Shown here: positions 9,595 to 18,516 of the stretch, piece after piece | Position numbering within the stretch: the stretch's first letter is position 1 | Layout: each line of letters opens with the position of its first letter | Source of the DNA: Serratia proteamaculans_D | GTDB taxonomy: Bacteria; Pseudomonadota; Gammaproteobacteria; Enterobacterales; Enterobacteriaceae | Assembly (NCBI RefSeq): GCF_049959315.1 | Contig: NZ_CP188201.1 | Direction: 5' to 3' (one strand) | DNA: 64,000 bases | Position numbers and translations under genes: made by a program | Notes under the pieces: model-generated | Seen by the model: the letters and a program-made list of their open reading frames with translations, nothing else | Databases searched by the model: none | Told to the model about the DNA's origin: nothing

Positions 9595-12081
9595 ATGTCA
9601 CAAGATCCATTCCTGGAACGAGAAGCAGAAAAATATGAATCCCCAATCCCGAGCCGTGAATTCATTCTGGCCCATCTGGCGAAAAGAGAAACGCCGGCCA
9701 GCCGCGAAGAGCTGGCCAAAGAGCTGAATTTAACCGGTGAAGAGCCGTTAGAAGCGTTGCGCCGCCGTCTGCGTGCGATGGAACGCGACGGTCAGTTAAT
9801 ATTTACCCGCCGCCAGTGCTATGCGCTGCCGGAACGTCTTGATCTGCTGCGCGGTACCGTTATCGGCCACCGTGATGGCTTTGGTTTCCTGCGTATTGAA
9901 GGCAGCAAAGACGATCTGTATCTGTCAGCCGAGCAGATGAAAATGGCAATCCACGGTGATGTGGTGCTGGCACAGGCAATGGCTGCAGACCGCAAGGGAC
10001 GTCGTGAAGCGCGTATCGTCCGTGTGCTGGTGCCGAAAACCAGCCAAATCGTCGGTCGCTTCTTTATGGATGCCGGTACCGGCTTTGTGGTGCCGGACGA
10101 CAGCCGCCTGAGCTTTGATATCCTGATCCCGGCCGAAGCCGCCAGCGGCGCGCGCATGGGCTTTATGGTGGTGGTTGAGCTGACCCAGCGTCCGACCCGC
10201 CGCACCAAGGCGGTGGGCAAGATCGTTGAGATCCTTGGCGATAAAATGGGGACCAGCATGGCGGTGGATATCGCTCTGCGCACCCATGAGATCCCACATG
10301 TTTGGCCGCCACAGGTGGAAAAACAGGTCGCCGATCTCAGTGAACAGGTACCGGAAGCCGCCAAGAAAGGCCGTGTCGATCTGCGTCAGTTACCTTTGGT
10401 GACCATTGACGGTGAAGATGCACGCGATTTCGATGACGCGGTTTACTGTGAGAAAAAGCGCGGCGGCGGTTGGCGCCTGTGGGTGGCCATTGCCGACGTC
10501 AGTTACTATGTGCGTCCACGTACTGCGCTGGATGACGAAGCGCGCAACCGTGCTACCTCGGTGTACTTCCCATCGGAGGTGATCCCGATGCTGCCGGAGG
10601 TGCTGTCCAACGGCCTGTGTTCGCTTAACCCGCAGGTTGACCGCCTGTGTATGGTGTGTGAGATGACCATCTCCGCCCAGGGGCGTCTGTCGACGGCCAA
10701 ATTCTATGAAGCGGTAATGAGCTCTCATGCCCGTTTAACCTACAACAAAGTCTGGCACATCTTGCAGGGCGATCAGGAGCTGCGTGAGCATTATCACCCG
10801 CTGGTCAAGCACCTGGAAGAGCTGCACACCATGTACAAGGTGTTGGATCAGGCGCGCGCCGAACGTGGCGGTATTGCTTTCGAAACCGAAGAAGCCAAGT
10901 TTATCTTCAACGCCGAACGCCGTATTGAACGCGTTGAGCCAACGGTACGTAACGACGCCCACAAACTGATCGAAGAGTGCATGATCATGGCGAACGTTGC
11001 CGCGGCACGCTTCGTTGAGAAGAATAACGAGCCGGCGCTGTTCCGCGTGCATGACCGTCCAAGTGACGATCATATTACTGCCTTGCGCAGCGTGTTGGGC
11101 GAGCTGGGTCTGACGCTGGGCGGCGGTAACAAGCCGCAGCCGAAGGACTACGCCACCTTGATGGATGAAGTGTCCGAACGTCCTGACCATGAAATGCTGC
11201 AAACCATGCTGCTGCGTTCCATGAAACAGGCGGTCTACGATCCGGAAAACCGGGGCCACTTTGGTCTGGCGCTGGCTTCTTACGGCCACTTCACCTCTCC
11301 GATCCGTCGTTATCCGGATCTGGCGATGCACCGCGCGATCAAATATCAGTTGGCTAAAGAGCACGGCGAGCCGAAGGAGCGCTGGACGCCGACCGGTGGC
11401 TGGCACAGCGAGTTCGAAGAAATGCTGCAGCTGGGCGAGCACTGTTCGATGGCCGAGCGCCGCGCTGATGAAGCGACACGTAACGTTGCCGACTGGCTGA
11501 AATGCGACTTTATGCAGGATCACGTCGGGGAAGTGTTCAGCGGTATTATTGCCAGCGTGACCGGCTTTGGTTTCTTCGTCCGTCTGAACGATCTGTTTAT
11601 CGACGGTCTGGTGCACGTATCATCGCTGGATAATGACTATTATCGCTACGATAATATCGGCCAGCGTCTGATTGGCGAATCCTCCGGCGTGGTTTATCGC
11701 CTGGGCGATACGGTGGAGATCCGCGTTGAAGCGGTGCATATGGACGAGCGTAAAATTGACTTCGCTCTGGTTTCCAGCACTCGCAAGCCGCGTGGCGAAG
11801 GTAAAACTGAACGCGATCGCGCCAAGAATGGTGGCCAACGTACCTTGCGTGGTGGGGCTGGCGCAGGCCGGACTTCTGCACCACGCAAACGTCGCGGTGG
11901 CAAAGCGCCCGCCAATTTTGAGCCTGACAGCGCCTTCCGTAAAGACGAAGCCAAACCCGCTGACAAGGTGAAGAAAGACAAAAAGGCGAAAGCCAAGAAA
12001 GTGTCCGACAAAACCCGGAAAATAGCGTCGGCGACCAAGGCCAAACGCGCCGGCAAGAAGAAAGGTGCTGAGCAGGCTTAA
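9595..12081 (+). CDS. rnr: Ribonuclease R
   Basis: RNase R is a processive 3'-5' exoribonuclease that degrades structured RNA and takes part in trans-translation and cold survival. An N-terminal helix-turn-helix comes first, then cold-shock domains, then the RNB catalytic domain, with GEDARDFDDAVY near residue 270 supplying the metal-binding aspartates. An S1 domain lies at about 640-730. The last 90 residues are a highly basic Lys/Ala-rich tail involved in RNA binding. At 828 residues it is close to E. coli RNase R. It is 59 bases downstream of nsrR and probably co-transcribed with it. Confidence 0.97.
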   Translation: MSQDPFLEREAEKYESPIPSREFILAHLAKRETPASREELAKELNLTGEEPLEALRRRLRAMERDGQLIFTRRQCYALPERLDLLRGTVIGHRDGFGFLRIEGSKDDLYLSAEQMKMAIHGDVVLAQAMAADRKGRREARIVRVLVPKTSQIVGRFFMDAGTGFVVPDDSRLSFDILIPAEAASGARMGFMVVVELTQRPTRRTKAVGKIVEILGDKMGTSMAVDIALRTHEIPHVWPPQVEKQVADLSEQVPEAAKKGRVDLRQLPLVTIDGEDARDFDDAVYCEKKRGGGWRLWVAIADVSYYVRPRTALDDEARNRATSVYFPSEVIPMLPEVLSNGLCSLNPQVDRLCMVCEMTISAQGRLSTAKFYEAVMSSHARLTYNKVWHILQGDQELREHYHPLVKHLEELHTMYKVLDQARAERGGIAFETEEAKFIFNAERRIERVEPTVRNDAHKLIEECMIMANVAAARFVEKNNEPALFRVHDRPSDDHITALRSVLGELGLTLGGGNKPQPKDYATLMDEVSERPDHEMLQTMLLRSMKQAVYDPENRGHFGLALASYGHFTSPIRRYPDLAMHRAIKYQLAKEHGEPKERWTPTGGWHSEFEEMLQLGEHCSMAERRADEATRNVADWLKCDFMQDHVGEVFSGIIASVTGFGFFVRLNDLFIDGLVHVSSLDNDYYRYDNIGQRLIGESSGVVYRLGDTVEIRVEAVHMDERKIDFALVSSTRKPRGEGKTERDRAKNGGQRTLRGGAGAGRTSAPRKRRGGKAPANFEPDSAFRKDEAKPADKVKKDKKAKAKKVSDKTRKIASATKAKRAGKKKGAEQA

Positions 12082-12140
12082 GCTGCCACACGTCATTATC
12101 ACCGGCTGGCATACGCCAGCCGCACAGTTAAAAGAGCATC

Positions 12141-12872
12141 ATGAGCGAAATTATTTACGGTATTCATGCCGTCAAGGCCCTGTTAGATAACGATCCGCAA
12201 CGCTTCCTTGAAGTGTTTATCCTCAAAGGGCGTGACGATCGCCGCTTGCAGCCGCTGATCGCGGAGCTGGAAGCGACCGGCATTGTTATCCAGGTGGCTA
12301 ACCGCCAGTGGCTGGATGAGAAAGTCGAGGGCGCGGTGCATCAGGGGATTATCGCCCGGGTGCGCGAAGGGCGTCAGTATCAGGAAAACGATTTGCCGGC
12401 GCTGCTGGAAAGCGTGGATACGCCATTCCTGTTGGTGTTGGACGGCGTGACCGACCCGCACAACCTCGGCGCCTGCCTTCGCAGTGCCGATGCGGCCGGT
12501 GTACACGCGGTGATCGTTCCGCGCGATCGCTCTGCCCAGTTGAATGCGACTGCCAAGAAAGTGGCCTGCGGCGCGGCGGAAAACGTTCCGTTGATTCGCG
12601 TCACCAACCTGGCGCGCACCCTGCGTTTGCTGCAGGAAATGAACGTTTGGGTCGTCGGCACGGCCGGCGAAGCCGATCACACTTTGTTCCAGAGCAAAAT
12701 GACTGGACCAATGGCGCTGGTGATGGGGGCAGAAGGCGAAGGTATGCGTCGTCTGACTCGTGAGCACTGTGACGAACTGATCAGCATCCCAATGGCCGGG
12801 ACGGTGTCTTCACTGAACGTTTCAGTCGCCACTGGCATCTGCCTGTTTGAAGCAGTACGTCAGCGCAGTTGA
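12141..12872 (+). CDS. rlmB: 23S rRNA (guanosine-2'-O)-methyltransferase RlmB
   Basis: RlmB methylates the 2'-OH of G2251 in 23S rRNA. It belongs to the SPOUT superfamily: an N-terminal L30e-like RNA-binding domain is followed by the knotted methylase domain with its signature segments NLGACLRSADAAG, VMGAEGEGMRRL and SSLNVSVATGICLFE. At 243 residues it is full length. It follows rnr after 59 bases, in which a small hairpin (about 12104-12120) lacks a T-run, so co-transcription is likely. Confidence 0.96.
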   Translation: MSEIIYGIHAVKALLDNDPQRFLEVFILKGRDDRRLQPLIAELEATGIVIQVANRQWLDEKVEGAVHQGIIARVREGRQYQENDLPALLESVDTPFLLVLDGVTDPHNLGACLRSADAAGVHAVIVPRDRSAQLNATAKKVACGAAENVPLIRVTNLARTLRLLQEMNVWVVGTAGEADHTLFQSKMTGPMALVMGAEGEGMRRLTREHCDELISIPMAGTVSSLNVSVATGICLFEAVRQRS

Positions 12873-12878
12873 TTTAAC

Positions 12879-12908
12879 AACAAGGGCGCAGAATTTTGCG
12901 CCCTTGTT
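12879..12908 (+). terminator. Terminator after rlmB
   Basis: A 12-base stem (12879-12890 with 12897-12908, AACAAGGGCGCA and its complement) has a 6-base loop. It is followed by a T-rich but imperfect run. It ends the nsrR-rnr-rlmB unit. Confidence 0.75.
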
Positions 12909-13001
12909 ACTTTCTCAATTCCCACCCTGTGATCTCACCTGCGGCAGAAATCCCCCTGACGACCATACTTACTCCTGACGCTTTTATCAGGGAGCAAGCC
13001 G

Positions 13002-14636
13002 ATGGTCTGGAATACACACACCGTTTTTAATCAGCCGAAGCCGCTGGGGAACAGCAATCTGTTCCTGTCCGATACGCCACTGCATGAGGCGATACAGCGC
13101 GAGCAAGCCGGTTGGGATGTGGAAGTGCTGGCCTCGTTGGGGCAGCAATTGGGTACCCAGGAGTCACTGGAGCTGGGGCGATTGGCCAATGCCAACCCGC
13201 CGGAGCTGCTGCGTTATGATGCCACCGGCCAGCGGCTGGACGACGTCCGTTTCCATCCCGCCTGGCATATCCTGATGCAAGGCTTGATCGCCAACCGTGT
13301 GCATAACCTGCCGTGGCAGGAGGATGCCCGTATTGGCTCGTTTGTGGCGCGCGCCGCGCGTTTTGTGCTGCATGCTCAGGTCGAAGCCGGCACCTTGTGC
13401 CCGGTGACCATGACCTTTGGCGCTATCCCACTGCTGCAGCGTTCTCTGCCGGCAGAATTCCAATCCTGGTTAACGCCGCTGCTATCCGATCGTTACGATG
13501 CGCATGTGCTGCCCGGCGGGCAAAAGCGCGGCTTGCTGATTGGTATGGGCATGACCGAAAAGCAGGGCGGTTCCGACGTGTTGAGTAATACCACCACGGC
13601 AACCGCGCTGGCTGCTCGTGGCCCTGGGGAGGCATACCGGCTGGTGGGGCATAAATGGTTCTTCTCGGTGCCGCAAAGCGATGCGCATCTGGTGCTGGCA
13701 CAGGCCGAAGGGGGGCTGTCGTGCTTCTTCCTGCCGCGCATTTTGCCGGACGGAACCCGTAATGCCATACGACTGGAGCGGCTGAAGGATAAGCTGGGCA
13801 ATCGTTCCAACGCCAGCGCTGAGGTTGAGTTTCAGGACGCCAGCGCCTGGCTGGTGGGCGAGGAAGGGGATGGCGTGCGGCATATCCTGAAAATGGGCGG
13901 CCTGACGCGCTTTGACTGTGCGTTGGGAAGCCACGGATTGATGCGGCGCGGGCTATCGGTGGCGTTGTACCACGCTCTGCAACGGCAGGCATTCGGCAAA
14001 CCCTTGATCGAACAACCGATGATGCGTCAGGTATTGGCACGGATGGCGCTGCGGCTGGAGGGACAAACGGCGGCCTTGATGCGCCTGGCGCGTGCCTATG
14101 ACAGCACAGGGACCGGGGCACCACTGGAGCAGGCGCTGTGTCGGGTAATAACTCCGGCGGCGAAGTTTGAAGTCTGCCGACAGGGTATTCCTTTTATCGG
14201 CGAAGCGATGGAGGCGCTGGGCGGCATCGGCTACTGCGAAGAGAGTGAATTGCCGCGGCTGTACCGTGAAATGCCGGTGAACAGCATTTGGGAAGGTTCC
14301 GGTAATATCATGTGTCTGGACGTGATGCGGGCCTGCGGGAAGTTGCCGGTGGTGCAGGAGGCCCTGGAGCTTGAATTTGGCGAGGTCAGGGGGCAGAACC
14401 GTCACTTTGATCGCCAGTGGCGGCAGTTGCTCCAGTTGATGCGCAAACCCCAAGAGGAGCAGGGACGGGCGGTCACCGGCGCGTTATTCAATCTGTTCGC
14501 CGCGGCGCAGCTTCTGCGCTACAGTTCACCGCCGTTAGCGGAAGCCTGGTGCCAAATGATGCTCGATACCCGTGGTGAGCGAACATTACCAGACCGTCTG
14601 TGCGAGACGTTGTTTGCCCGAGCGATGGGAGGCTAG
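13002..14636 (+). CDS. aidB: Acyl-CoA dehydrogenase-like protein AidB
   Basis: AidB is a flavoprotein of the acyl-CoA dehydrogenase family induced in the adaptive response to alkylation. It binds DNA and is thought to protect or detoxify. The family signatures are clear: GMGMTEKQGGSDV near residue 185, a flavin-binding middle domain, RFDCALGSHGLMRR, and GGIGYCEESELPRLYREMPV near 410. The sequence begins like E. coli AidB (W-NTHTVFNQP-PL) and its 544 residues are the expected length. In E. coli the surrounding genes are also yjf genes. Confidence 0.95.
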   Translation: MVWNTHTVFNQPKPLGNSNLFLSDTPLHEAIQREQAGWDVEVLASLGQQLGTQESLELGRLANANPPELLRYDATGQRLDDVRFHPAWHILMQGLIANRVHNLPWQEDARIGSFVARAARFVLHAQVEAGTLCPVTMTFGAIPLLQRSLPAEFQSWLTPLLSDRYDAHVLPGGQKRGLLIGMGMTEKQGGSDVLSNTTTATALAARGPGEAYRLVGHKWFFSVPQSDAHLVLAQAEGGLSCFFLPRILPDGTRNAIRLERLKDKLGNRSNASAEVEFQDASAWLVGEEGDGVRHILKMGGLTRFDCALGSHGLMRRGLSVALYHALQRQAFGKPLIEQPMMRQVLARMALRLEGQTAALMRLARAYDSTGTGAPLEQALCRVITPAAKFEVCRQGIPFIGEAMEALGGIGYCEESELPRLYREMPVNSIWEGSGNIMCLDVMRACGKLPVVQEALELEFGEVRGQNRHFDRQWRQLLQLMRKPQEEQGRAVTGALFNLFAAAQLLRYSSPPLAEAWCQMMLDTRGERTLPDRLCETLFARAMGG

Positions 14637-14723
14637 GGAAAACAGTGGCGCTACAGCGGGAAAAGCTTTTTAATTCAGCACTTGGCCCGTAAGGGATACT
14701 GACCTCTGACCAGGAAACATGAC

Positions 14724-15122
14724 ATGGATATTCTCAGCGCGTTGGCGGCATTCGCCTCTTATTTCTTCAGTGGCTTTGCCATGGTTCTGGTGTTCTTGTT
14801 TGTCTATACCCGTATTACGCCGCATGACGAATGGGCGTTGATCAAGGCCGACAATCAGTCAGCCGCTTTTGGATTCGTCGGCGCCTGCCTGGGGTATGTC
14901 ATCCCGCTGGCCAGCGCGGCGATCAATTCGGTCAGCCTGCTGGACTACCTGCTATGGGGCGTGGTGGCGTTGGTGGTACAACTGCTGCTGTTTGCGGCGG
15001 TGAAAATCTATATGCCGCGTATCAGCGACAAGATTGAGTCCAATCACGTCGCCGCCGGCATTTTCCTGGGGGGCGTATCAATCAGCGGCGGCATACTGAA
15101 TGCGGCCTGCATGACCTACTAA
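14724..15122 (+). CDS. yjfL: DUF350 inner-membrane protein YjfL
   Basis: A 132-residue, very hydrophobic protein with four predicted membrane helices (about 13-30, 48-70, 77-98 and 108-130). Sequence and size agree with YjfL of the DUF350 family, whose function is not established. In E. coli, yjfL belongs to a larger yjfIJKLMC cluster; here it stands alone after aidB. Its stop codon overlaps the stop of the convergent yjfN by 4 bases (15119-15122). An AGGAAAC precedes the ATG. Confidence 0.85.
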   Translation: MDILSALAAFASYFFSGFAMVLVFLFVYTRITPHDEWALIKADNQSAAFGFVGACLGYVIPLASAAINSVSLLDYLLWGVVALVVQLLLFAAVKIYMPRISDKIESNHVAAGIFLGGVSISGGILNAACMTY

Positions 15123-15394
15123 AGATAGAGTATTGCAAAGGCGCGCCAGCCGGGCTGATGCGCCTGTTCTTCCATCCGCAGGATCCGGTAATAGCTCGCC
15201 CCATGCTCATCTGCCTTGCGGGCAATCAATTGTTCTACATCCTGAGGTGAGCCGGACAGGTTATTCAGAGTGATTTGTGCAATTTCGCTGAGGGGCGTAA
15301 CGCGGTCTGCGGGGGCCAATTCAGCGGACTGGGCGCTGGTGCTGAGTAACCCCATTGAAAGCAGGAGGGCGGTGAGTGAGGCGGAGCGTGTCAT
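15119..15394 (-). CDS. yjfN: DUF1471 periplasmic protein YjfN
   Basis: A 91-residue secreted protein of the YdgH/BhsA/McbA (DUF1471) family. It starts with a signal peptide (MTRSASLTALLLSMGLLSTS, cleavage near AQSA) and ends with the short DUF1471 fold, in which GASYYRI and the final AxLY motif are recognisable. The start at 15394 was chosen over upstream in-frame codons because it gives a proper signal peptide and is preceded by AAGGGGAA. E. coli has yjfN and bsmA side by side near aidB as well; YjfN there has been linked to activation of the protease DegP, which I have not tested here. Confidence 0.87.
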   Translation of the reverse strand: MTRSASLTALLLSMGLLSTSAQSAELAPADRVTPLSEIAQITLNNLSGSPQDVEQLIARKADEHGASYYRILRMEEQAHQPGWRAFAILYL

Positions 15395-15516
15395 GGCGTT
15401 CCCCTTGGTTGGATCCTGGACCCACGCCCGCAGGCTGCGGCGCGCTGACCGCCAGTGTGCAACAGCCAACTTCAGTCTGTGCAAAGCCAATGTAAATCTT
15501 ATTAAAACTCCAGAGT

Positions 15517-15825
15517 TTACCGGTACAGGATCGCCTGCGAATACCACTGGCCGGGCACCACGGTTTCACTGTTCATCATGATCATGTAATAGCGTGCGCC
15601 GCTGGCGTTGGCTTTCTTCTGAATTTCCGCCTCCACATCCATCGGACTGCCGCGGACCAGGGCGCTGGTGGTGCCCATTTTCACCAGACTGCCGGTTTGT
15701 GCGCGGGTTACCTCTTGTGCCTGGCCAGTGGGTGCCGGCGGGGCTTTCGGCGTCGTGGTCATCATGCCACAGGCACTAAGCAGCGTGACCAGCGCCAGGG
15801 GCAGCAGCAGGTGGGAAAGTTTCAT
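15517..15825 (-). CDS. bsmA: Biofilm/peroxide-stress lipoprotein BsmA (DUF1471)
   Basis: A 102-residue DUF1471 protein with a lipoprotein signal: MKLSHLLLPLALVTLLSAC, with the lipobox LSAC and cysteine at residue 19. The mature part ends GARYYMIMMNSETVVPGQW and LYR, the closing pattern of the family. It corresponds to E. coli BsmA (YjfO), linked to biofilm and peroxide stress. The start at 15825 is set by the signal peptide and a GAGGTCCC ribosome site. It lies 122 bases upstream of yjfN on the same strand. Confidence 0.88.
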   Translation of the reverse strand: MKLSHLLLPLALVTLLSACGMMTTTPKAPPAPTGQAQEVTRAQTGSLVKMGTTSALVRGSPMDVEAEIQKKANASGARYYMIMMNSETVVPGQWYSQAILYR

Positions 15826-15951
15826 AGGGACCTCGACAGAGCGGATGGCATGATTTGAGTGTAACCCATTATAAATTGGAACAGATTGAGCTAATGCTAT
15901 TAAGCTCAAGTTTGCCATTATGAAGGCCAACAGCGACGCGGAGAAAAACGG

Positions 15952-16704
15952 ATGATTGAAATCTATGACGAGCGGGTGGGAGACACTGCGGTGATCCACG
16001 CGGTGCCTGCGGGGCAGTATCACCAACCATTGCCGACGGTATTTTTCTACCATGGCTATACCTCGTCGAAAGAAGTGTATGCGTACTTTGCCTACGCATT
16101 AGCCCGGGCAGGGTTTCGTGTGGTGCTCCCGGATGCCGATCTGCACGGCGAACGTTTTGATGGCAATGAAGCAAAGCGGTTGGCCAGCTTTTGGGAGATC
16201 CTTCGAGGCAATATTGACGAGTTACCGGCGCTGAAGGCGCACTTTGAACAGCTCGGTCTGATTGCCGAGGGGCGCATCGGCGTGGGGGGCGCGTCAATGG
16301 GCGGCATGACGACGCTGGGCAGCTTTGCCCGTTATCCGTGGGTCAAAGCTGCGGCCAGCCTGATGGGGGCTGGTTATTACACTTCGCTGGCGCAAACGCT
16401 GTTCCCGCCGCTGGATGAACGGGGCAATCCTTTGTCGAGCGAGGATTTTGATGCGCGGATTGCCATGCTGGCGGATTACGGCCTGGAGCAGCAGTTGGAG
16501 AAAATTGCCGATCGCCCGTTGCTGCTTTGGCACGGTGAGGCAGATGACCTGGTGCCGGCGGCGGAAAGCCTGCGGCTGGCGACCGAGCTGCGCCAGAGCG
16601 GCTGGGACCGGCAATTGACGTTACTCACTGAGCCGGGAGTCAAGCACCGCATTACGCCGCAGGCGCTCAGTGCCACCGCTGATTTCTTCGCGAGAACGCT
16701 GTAA
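15952..16704 (+). CDS. yjfP: Alpha/beta-hydrolase esterase YjfP
   Basis: A 250-residue cytoplasmic alpha/beta hydrolase. The nucleophile elbow GGASMGG places the catalytic serine at 115. The acid LWHGEADDLVP and the histidine in GVKHRITP complete the triad near the C-terminus, and the oxyanion region FFYHGYTSSK lies at 32-40. It matches E. coli YjfP, a carboxylesterase with unknown natural substrate. It is transcribed divergently from bsmA across about 126 bases. Confidence 0.92.
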   Translation: MIEIYDERVGDTAVIHAVPAGQYHQPLPTVFFYHGYTSSKEVYAYFAYALARAGFRVVLPDADLHGERFDGNEAKRLASFWEILRGNIDELPALKAHFEQLGLIAEGRIGVGGASMGGMTTLGSFARYPWVKAAASLMGAGYYTSLAQTLFPPLDERGNPLSSEDFDARIAMLADYGLEQQLEKIADRPLLLWHGEADDLVPAAESLRLATELRQSGWDRQLTLLTEPGVKHRITPQALSATADFFARTL

Positions 16705-16730
16705 AAAAAGCCCCCTGCAGGCAGGGGGCT
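16703..16730 (-). terminator. Terminator of yjfY (minus strand)
   Basis: A 10-base stem (AGCCCCCTGC, 16709-16718, with 16721-16730) is followed on the minus strand by a run of Ts (16703-16708 read in reverse). It lies downstream of yjfY and directly behind the yjfP stop codon. Confidence 0.8.
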
Positions 16731-16798
16731 GATAGTGACTTTCGCATTTTAATTTACTGTTTTGGGCGCGAGTTGCTTCCCTGGTACTGCATTTTCAC

Positions 16799-17065
16799 TT
16801 AGCGATACAGTTCGGCGCTGACGTGGATGGTGCTGTTGTTTTCAGGCTCATGCAGGGCAATGATCCGATAGGCGGTAGCACCGCGCTGGTCGGCTATCTT
16901 GCTCACCTGGCTGGTGGCGTCATCCGGAGAAACCACATTCTGGTTCAGCGTGACGAAGCCAACGCTCTGACGTTGATCTGCCTGGTGTGAGGTGATCTCT
17001 GTCGCGGCCATGACGTTGGCGGAAAACAGTAAAGCAATGGCGGTAACGAGGGTGATGCGTTTCAT
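16799..17065 (-). CDS. yjfY: DUF1471 periplasmic protein YjfY
   Basis: An 88-residue secreted DUF1471 protein. It has a signal peptide (MKRITLVTAIALLFSANVMA) and a mature part with GATAYRIIALHEP and a final ELYR. E. coli carries a related gene, yjfY, in the same position before rpsF. Function unknown; relatives respond to envelope stress. The ulaG-ulaABCDEF ascorbate operon that separates yjfP from yjfY in E. coli is absent. A GAGAGGCAATT precedes the ATG on the minus strand. Confidence 0.82.
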   Translation of the reverse strand: MKRITLVTAIALLFSANVMAATEITSHQADQRQSVGFVTLNQNVVSPDDATSQVSKIADQRGATAYRIIALHEPENNSTIHVSAELYR

Positions 17066-17392
17066 AATTGCCTCTCTTAACTGTTTGCTTCAACGGCCTG
17101 ACAGCGGGTGCCAGTGCAGCAAAAAGTTATTTATATGTATTGAATAACCTCAAATCTTTTTCGTCGCGCTGTCTGCGGCGGATAACTACAATTTTAGACC
17201 TTCCGGCAGGATTAAAAAGGCCGCCATTTTGATGGCCTCTTTCAAAAAAAATGAACAAAATTCATGCGGCAGTGATGATTTTATTGAGAGATTTTTTCAA
17301 CTGATGGATTTGTGTACATAGGTTTTACTGACAGCAAATCGTGCTATTTACGCATCCGCTTCGCATTACCGATAATAAGCCCCCTTCGACCC
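17066..17392. other. Non-coding stretch between yjfY and the rpsF promoter
   Basis: About 330 bases without a plausible gene. It should hold the yjfY promoter, read leftward. A small imperfect hairpin lies near 17219-17240 (GCCAT/ATGGC core) with a T-run only on the minus strand, but no minus-strand gene lies above it. I see nothing else. Confidence 0.5.
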
Positions 17393-17421
17393 TTGAGTTT
17401 TTCAGCCTGCGCAAGTATGAT
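17393..17421 (+). promoter_or_regulatory. rpsF operon promoter
   Basis: TTGAGT (17393-17398) and TATGAT (17416-17421) are separated by exactly 17 bases. Transcription would start near 17428 and leave a leader of about 95 bases before rpsF. Confidence 0.7.
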
Positions 17422-17427
17422 TACGCG

Positions 17428-17522
17428 TCATTTTTTCAGCCGCACACACATACACGTTCCTTGCTTCCATGGGCCGCGGTTGACCCTGACAGGAGGCTGA
17501 ATAATCCGTAAGGAGCAATTCG
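17428..17522 (+). promoter_or_regulatory. rpsF leader, probable S6:S18 autoregulatory RNA
   Basis: The leader can fold so that TTGCTTCC (17461-17468) pairs with GGAGCAA (17512-17518) with one bulged T, covering the Shine-Dalgarno AGGAG (17511-17515). Unpaired CCG triplets lie inside (about 17474 and 17506). In other bacteria the S6:S18 complex binds a CCG-containing leader structure and represses rpsF. The pairing is seen in the sequence; the binding is inference. Confidence 0.55.
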
Positions 17523-17921
17523 ATGCGTCATTACGAAATCGTTTTTATGGTCCACCCTGACCAAAGCGAACAGGTTCCGGGCATGATCGAGCGTTACAGT
17601 GCTACCATCACTAACGCTGCTGGTCAGATTCACCGTCTGGAAGACTGGGGCCGCCGTCAACTGGCTTACCCGATCAACAAACTGCACAAAGCCCACTACG
17701 TTCTGCTGAACGTTGAAGCTCCGCAGGAAGCGATCGATGAGCTGGAAACAAACTTCCGCTTCAACGACGCCGTTATCCGTAGCATGGTTATGCGCGTTAA
17801 GCACGCGGTAACTGAAGCATCTCCGATGGTTAAAGCGAAAGACGAACGTCGTGGCGATCGCCGCGAAGACTTCGCTAACGAAACCGCAGATGATGCTGAT
17901 GCTGGGGATTCTGAAGAGTAA
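17523..17921 (+). CDS. rpsF: 30S ribosomal protein S6
   Basis: S6 binds the 30S platform with S18. The sequence starts MRHYEIVFMVHPDQSEQVPGM, with the conserved LEDWGRRQLAYPINK segment near residue 40 and an acidic Asp/Glu-rich tail (modified by added glutamates in E. coli). At 132 residues it is near the E. coli length. It is the first gene of the rpsF-priB-rpsR-rplI operon, with 6 bases to priB. Confidence 0.98.
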   Translation: MRHYEIVFMVHPDQSEQVPGMIERYSATITNAAGQIHRLEDWGRRQLAYPINKLHKAHYVLLNVEAPQEAIDELETNFRFNDAVIRSMVMRVKHAVTEASPMVKAKDERRGDRREDFANETADDADAGDSEE

Positions 17922-17927
17922 TTTACC

Positions 17928-18245
17928 GTGACGGCTAATCGGCTGACGTTGTCTGGCACTGTGTGCAAGACGCCGACGCGTAAAGTGAGCCCGTCAGGTA
18001 TTCCACATTGCCAGTTCGTGCTTGAGCACCGTTCAGTGCAAGTGGAAGCCGGTTTTACCCGGCAAGCCTGGTGTCGTATGCCGGTGATTATCAGCGGCAA
18101 GGCCCATCAGGTCATTACTCAAAGTATAACGGTCGGCACGCCTCTCACCGTTTCCGGTTTCATTAGCAGCCATCAAGGGCGCAATGGGCTGAACAAAATG
18201 GTGTTGCATGCCGAGCAGATTGAATTGATAGATTCTGGAGACTAG
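17928..18245 (+). CDS. priB: Primosomal replication protein PriB
   Basis: PriB is a small dimeric OB-fold single-strand DNA-binding protein that stabilises PriA on stalled forks during replication restart. At 105 residues it reads [13 protein letters not shown], then [15 protein letters not shown], and ends QIELIDSGD, as in E. coli. The start is a GTG 6 bases after rpsF; no ATG fits the conserved N-terminus. A rare start within a ribosomal protein operon would lower its yield compared with rpsF and rpsR. Confidence 0.96.
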
Positions 18246-18249
18246 CCTA

Positions 18250-18477
18250 ATGGCACGTTATTTCCGTCGTCGCAAGTTCTGCCGTTTCACAGCGGAAGGC
18301 GTTGTTGAGATCGATTACAAAGATATCGCAACGTTGAAAAACTACATTACCGAAAGCGGTAAAATTGTCCCGAGCCGTATTACCGGTACTCGTGCAAAAT
18401 ACCAGCGTCAGCTGGCTCGCTGCATCAAGCGCGCTCGCTACCTGTCCCTGCTGCCATACACTGATCGTCATCAGTAA
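18250..18477 (+). CDS. rpsR: 30S ribosomal protein S18
   Basis: A 75-residue basic protein ([17 protein letters not shown]) identical in layout to E. coli S18. It pairs with S6 in the 30S platform. It starts 4 bases after priB and is followed by rplI after 39 bases. Confidence 0.98.
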
Positions 18478-18516
18478 TCGGCCGCCGTCTATTAACGACT
18501 TTAAGAGGATAAGGTA

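Noticed and set aside
17214..17247. Terminator in the gap before rpsF
   Set aside because: The stem is interrupted, and its T-run is on the minus strand where no gene lies above it to be terminated.
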